DNA of 7,070 bases from an uncultured Eubacteriales bacterium (GTDB lineage Bacteria; Bacillota_A; Clostridia; Oscillospirales; Oscillospiraceae), in contig CATIYU010000057.1 of the NCBI GenBank assembly GCA_949739085.1, positions 1 through 7,070 on the forward strand, written 5' to 3'. A model generated the notes under the pieces. That model did no database searches. It saw nothing but the letters and a program-made list of their open reading frames with translations, and had not been told where the DNA came from. Position 1 is the stretch's first letter; every line of letters starts with the position of its first letter. Shown here piece after piece: positions 6,363-7,070 of the stretch. The translations under genes were made by a program, and so were the position numbers.

Positions 6363-7070
6363 TTATCCTAAAAAGGCGTTGGGGTCGATGGGCTCGCCGT
6401 CCTTTGTGACGCTGAAATGGAGGTGGGCGCCCAGCCCTGCCTCGCTGAGGGACGAATTGCCCACCGTGCCGATAATCTGGCCGGTTACCACCTCGTCCCC
6501 GGCCAGAACGCTGGTCTCCGGCTGGAGGCTGGCGTAGGTGGTGACATGGCCGTCCTGATGGTCAATGACGATGGTGGTGCCCAAGCGGCCGTCCTGCTCC
6601 ACAGAGAGGACCGTCCCAGCCGATGCGGCTACCACCGCCGTGCCCGCCGCTGCCTGGATATCAATACCATCGTGGGTGCGCCAGTCGCCCAGTGTGGCGT
6701 CGTAGGCCAGCTGGTCAATGGAGAAGACCGCCACCGTCTCGCCGTTCAGGGGGGCGACCACCGGCTCGGGTTCCGGGGTGGACTCCAGAACAGTGGAGGC
6801 CGGTTTTTCCGCATCATCCTCTGTCCGGGCGGGCCGGGGTATGGGCCGCTCCACGATCACGGGCTCCTCGGAGATCACCGGCTTTGCGGGCTCCTCTTCG
6901 TTGGAGGATACGCTCTGGTTGGGACCGGGGTCCGTCTGGTCCACGGGCTGGACCGGGTCCTCATCGGGGGATACGGTGTTGTTGTTCAGCAGGGCAAAAT
7001 AGCCAACCACTCCGGCTGCGAGAACGCAGACAAGCAGGGCTATGTAGAAGCCCATGCCGCCGAAAATGGA
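6363..7070 (-). CDS. Membrane-anchored M23/LytM family peptidase, SpoIIQ-like (N-terminus outside window)
   Basis: The visible part is 235 residues and the frame is open to the window edge. The ATG at 7055 has no ribosome site before it and follows in-frame SIFGG codons, so the true start is probably beyond 7070. Counting from that Met, residues 3-22 are one membrane helix, 24-105 a Pro/Glu/Ser/Thr-rich extracytoplasmic stalk, and 106-230 an M23 domain. Zinc ligands look intact: His128 and Asp132 in HDGID, and the HLH pair at 211-213. In place of the YxHL motif of active LytM enzymes it has YASL (174-177), which resembles the YQSL of Bacillus SpoIIQ. SpoIIQ sits in the forespore membrane and binds SpoIIIAH across the septum during engulfment. 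The short single-helix architecture and the YxSL motif favour a SpoIIQ-like role; a general cell-wall endopeptidase or division factor remains possible. It converges on the operon and is a separate transcription unit. Confidence 0.85.
   Translation of the reverse strand, partial: SIFGGMGFYIALLVCVLAAGVVGYFALLNNNTVSPDEDPVQPVDQTDPGPNQSVSSNEEEPAKPVISEEPVIVERPIPRPARTEDDAEKPASTVLESTPEPEPVVAPLNGETVAVFSIDQLAYDATLGDWRTHDGIDIQAAAGTAVVAASAGTVLSVEQDGRLGTTIVIDHQDGHVTTYASLQPETSVLAGDEVVTGQIIGTVGNSSLSEAGLGAHLHFSVTKDGEPIDPNAFLG

Noticed and set aside
7053..7055. ATG at 7055 as the true start of the M23 gene
   Set aside because: No ribosome site lies in the 15 visible bases upstream, the frame stays open to the edge, and the Met falls immediately before the membrane helix, where a short cytoplasmic tail would be expected.
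1..7070. Mobile elements, CRISPR repeats, tRNA or rRNA genes, phage defence genes
   Set aside because: No transposase or integrase motifs, no regularly spaced repeats, no tRNA-like or conserved rRNA segments were seen; almost all bases are accounted for by six genes.

Overview
The window looks like chromosomal DNA from a GC-rich, spore-forming, anaerobic Clostridia, most likely a gut Oscillospiraceae-type lineage (Flavonifractor, Oscillibacter or Lawsonibacter-like). The grounds are strong AGGAGG-type ribosome sites, codons ending mostly in G or C, close Clostridia-style gene packing, and a SpoIIQ-like M23 peptidase at the right edge. The genus is an inference from style, not from a marker gene.

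Layout. Five genes read left to right with gaps of 4 to 40 bases and no visible terminator or convincing promoter between them, so they are probably one transcript that begins before the window. The first three are the C-type permease (20-940) and two ATPases, D-type (969-1949) and F-type (1954-2925), of a dipeptide/oligopeptide ABC importer. The partner B-type permease and the substrate-binding protein are not here; they are expected just upstream of base 1. Next come a CutC-family protein (2966-3718) and a large cytosolic transglutaminase-like multidomain protein (3754-6300, 848 residues). A strong perfect hairpin at 6331-6359 lies between this operon and a convergent minus-strand gene (6363 to the window end). 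That gene encodes a membrane-anchored M23/LytM peptidase of the SpoIIQ type whose N-terminus runs off the window.

How they may work together. The importer would bring peptides or similar small substrates into the cell. The transglutaminase-like protein has no signal peptide, many cysteines and an intact Cys-His pair, so it could act on imported peptides or amides in the cytoplasm. This link is inferred only from co-transcription. The role of CutC in such an operon is unclear. The M23 gene is transcriptionally separate and probably belongs to sporulation or cell-wall biology.

The most unusual item is the 848-residue protein. It carries one apparently active transglutaminase core, an Ig-like domain, what looks like a second, dead transglutaminase core, and a thioredoxin-like C-terminal domain without its cysteines. 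I see no mobile elements, CRISPR arrays, tRNA or rRNA genes. No stretch longer than 62 bases lacks a gene.
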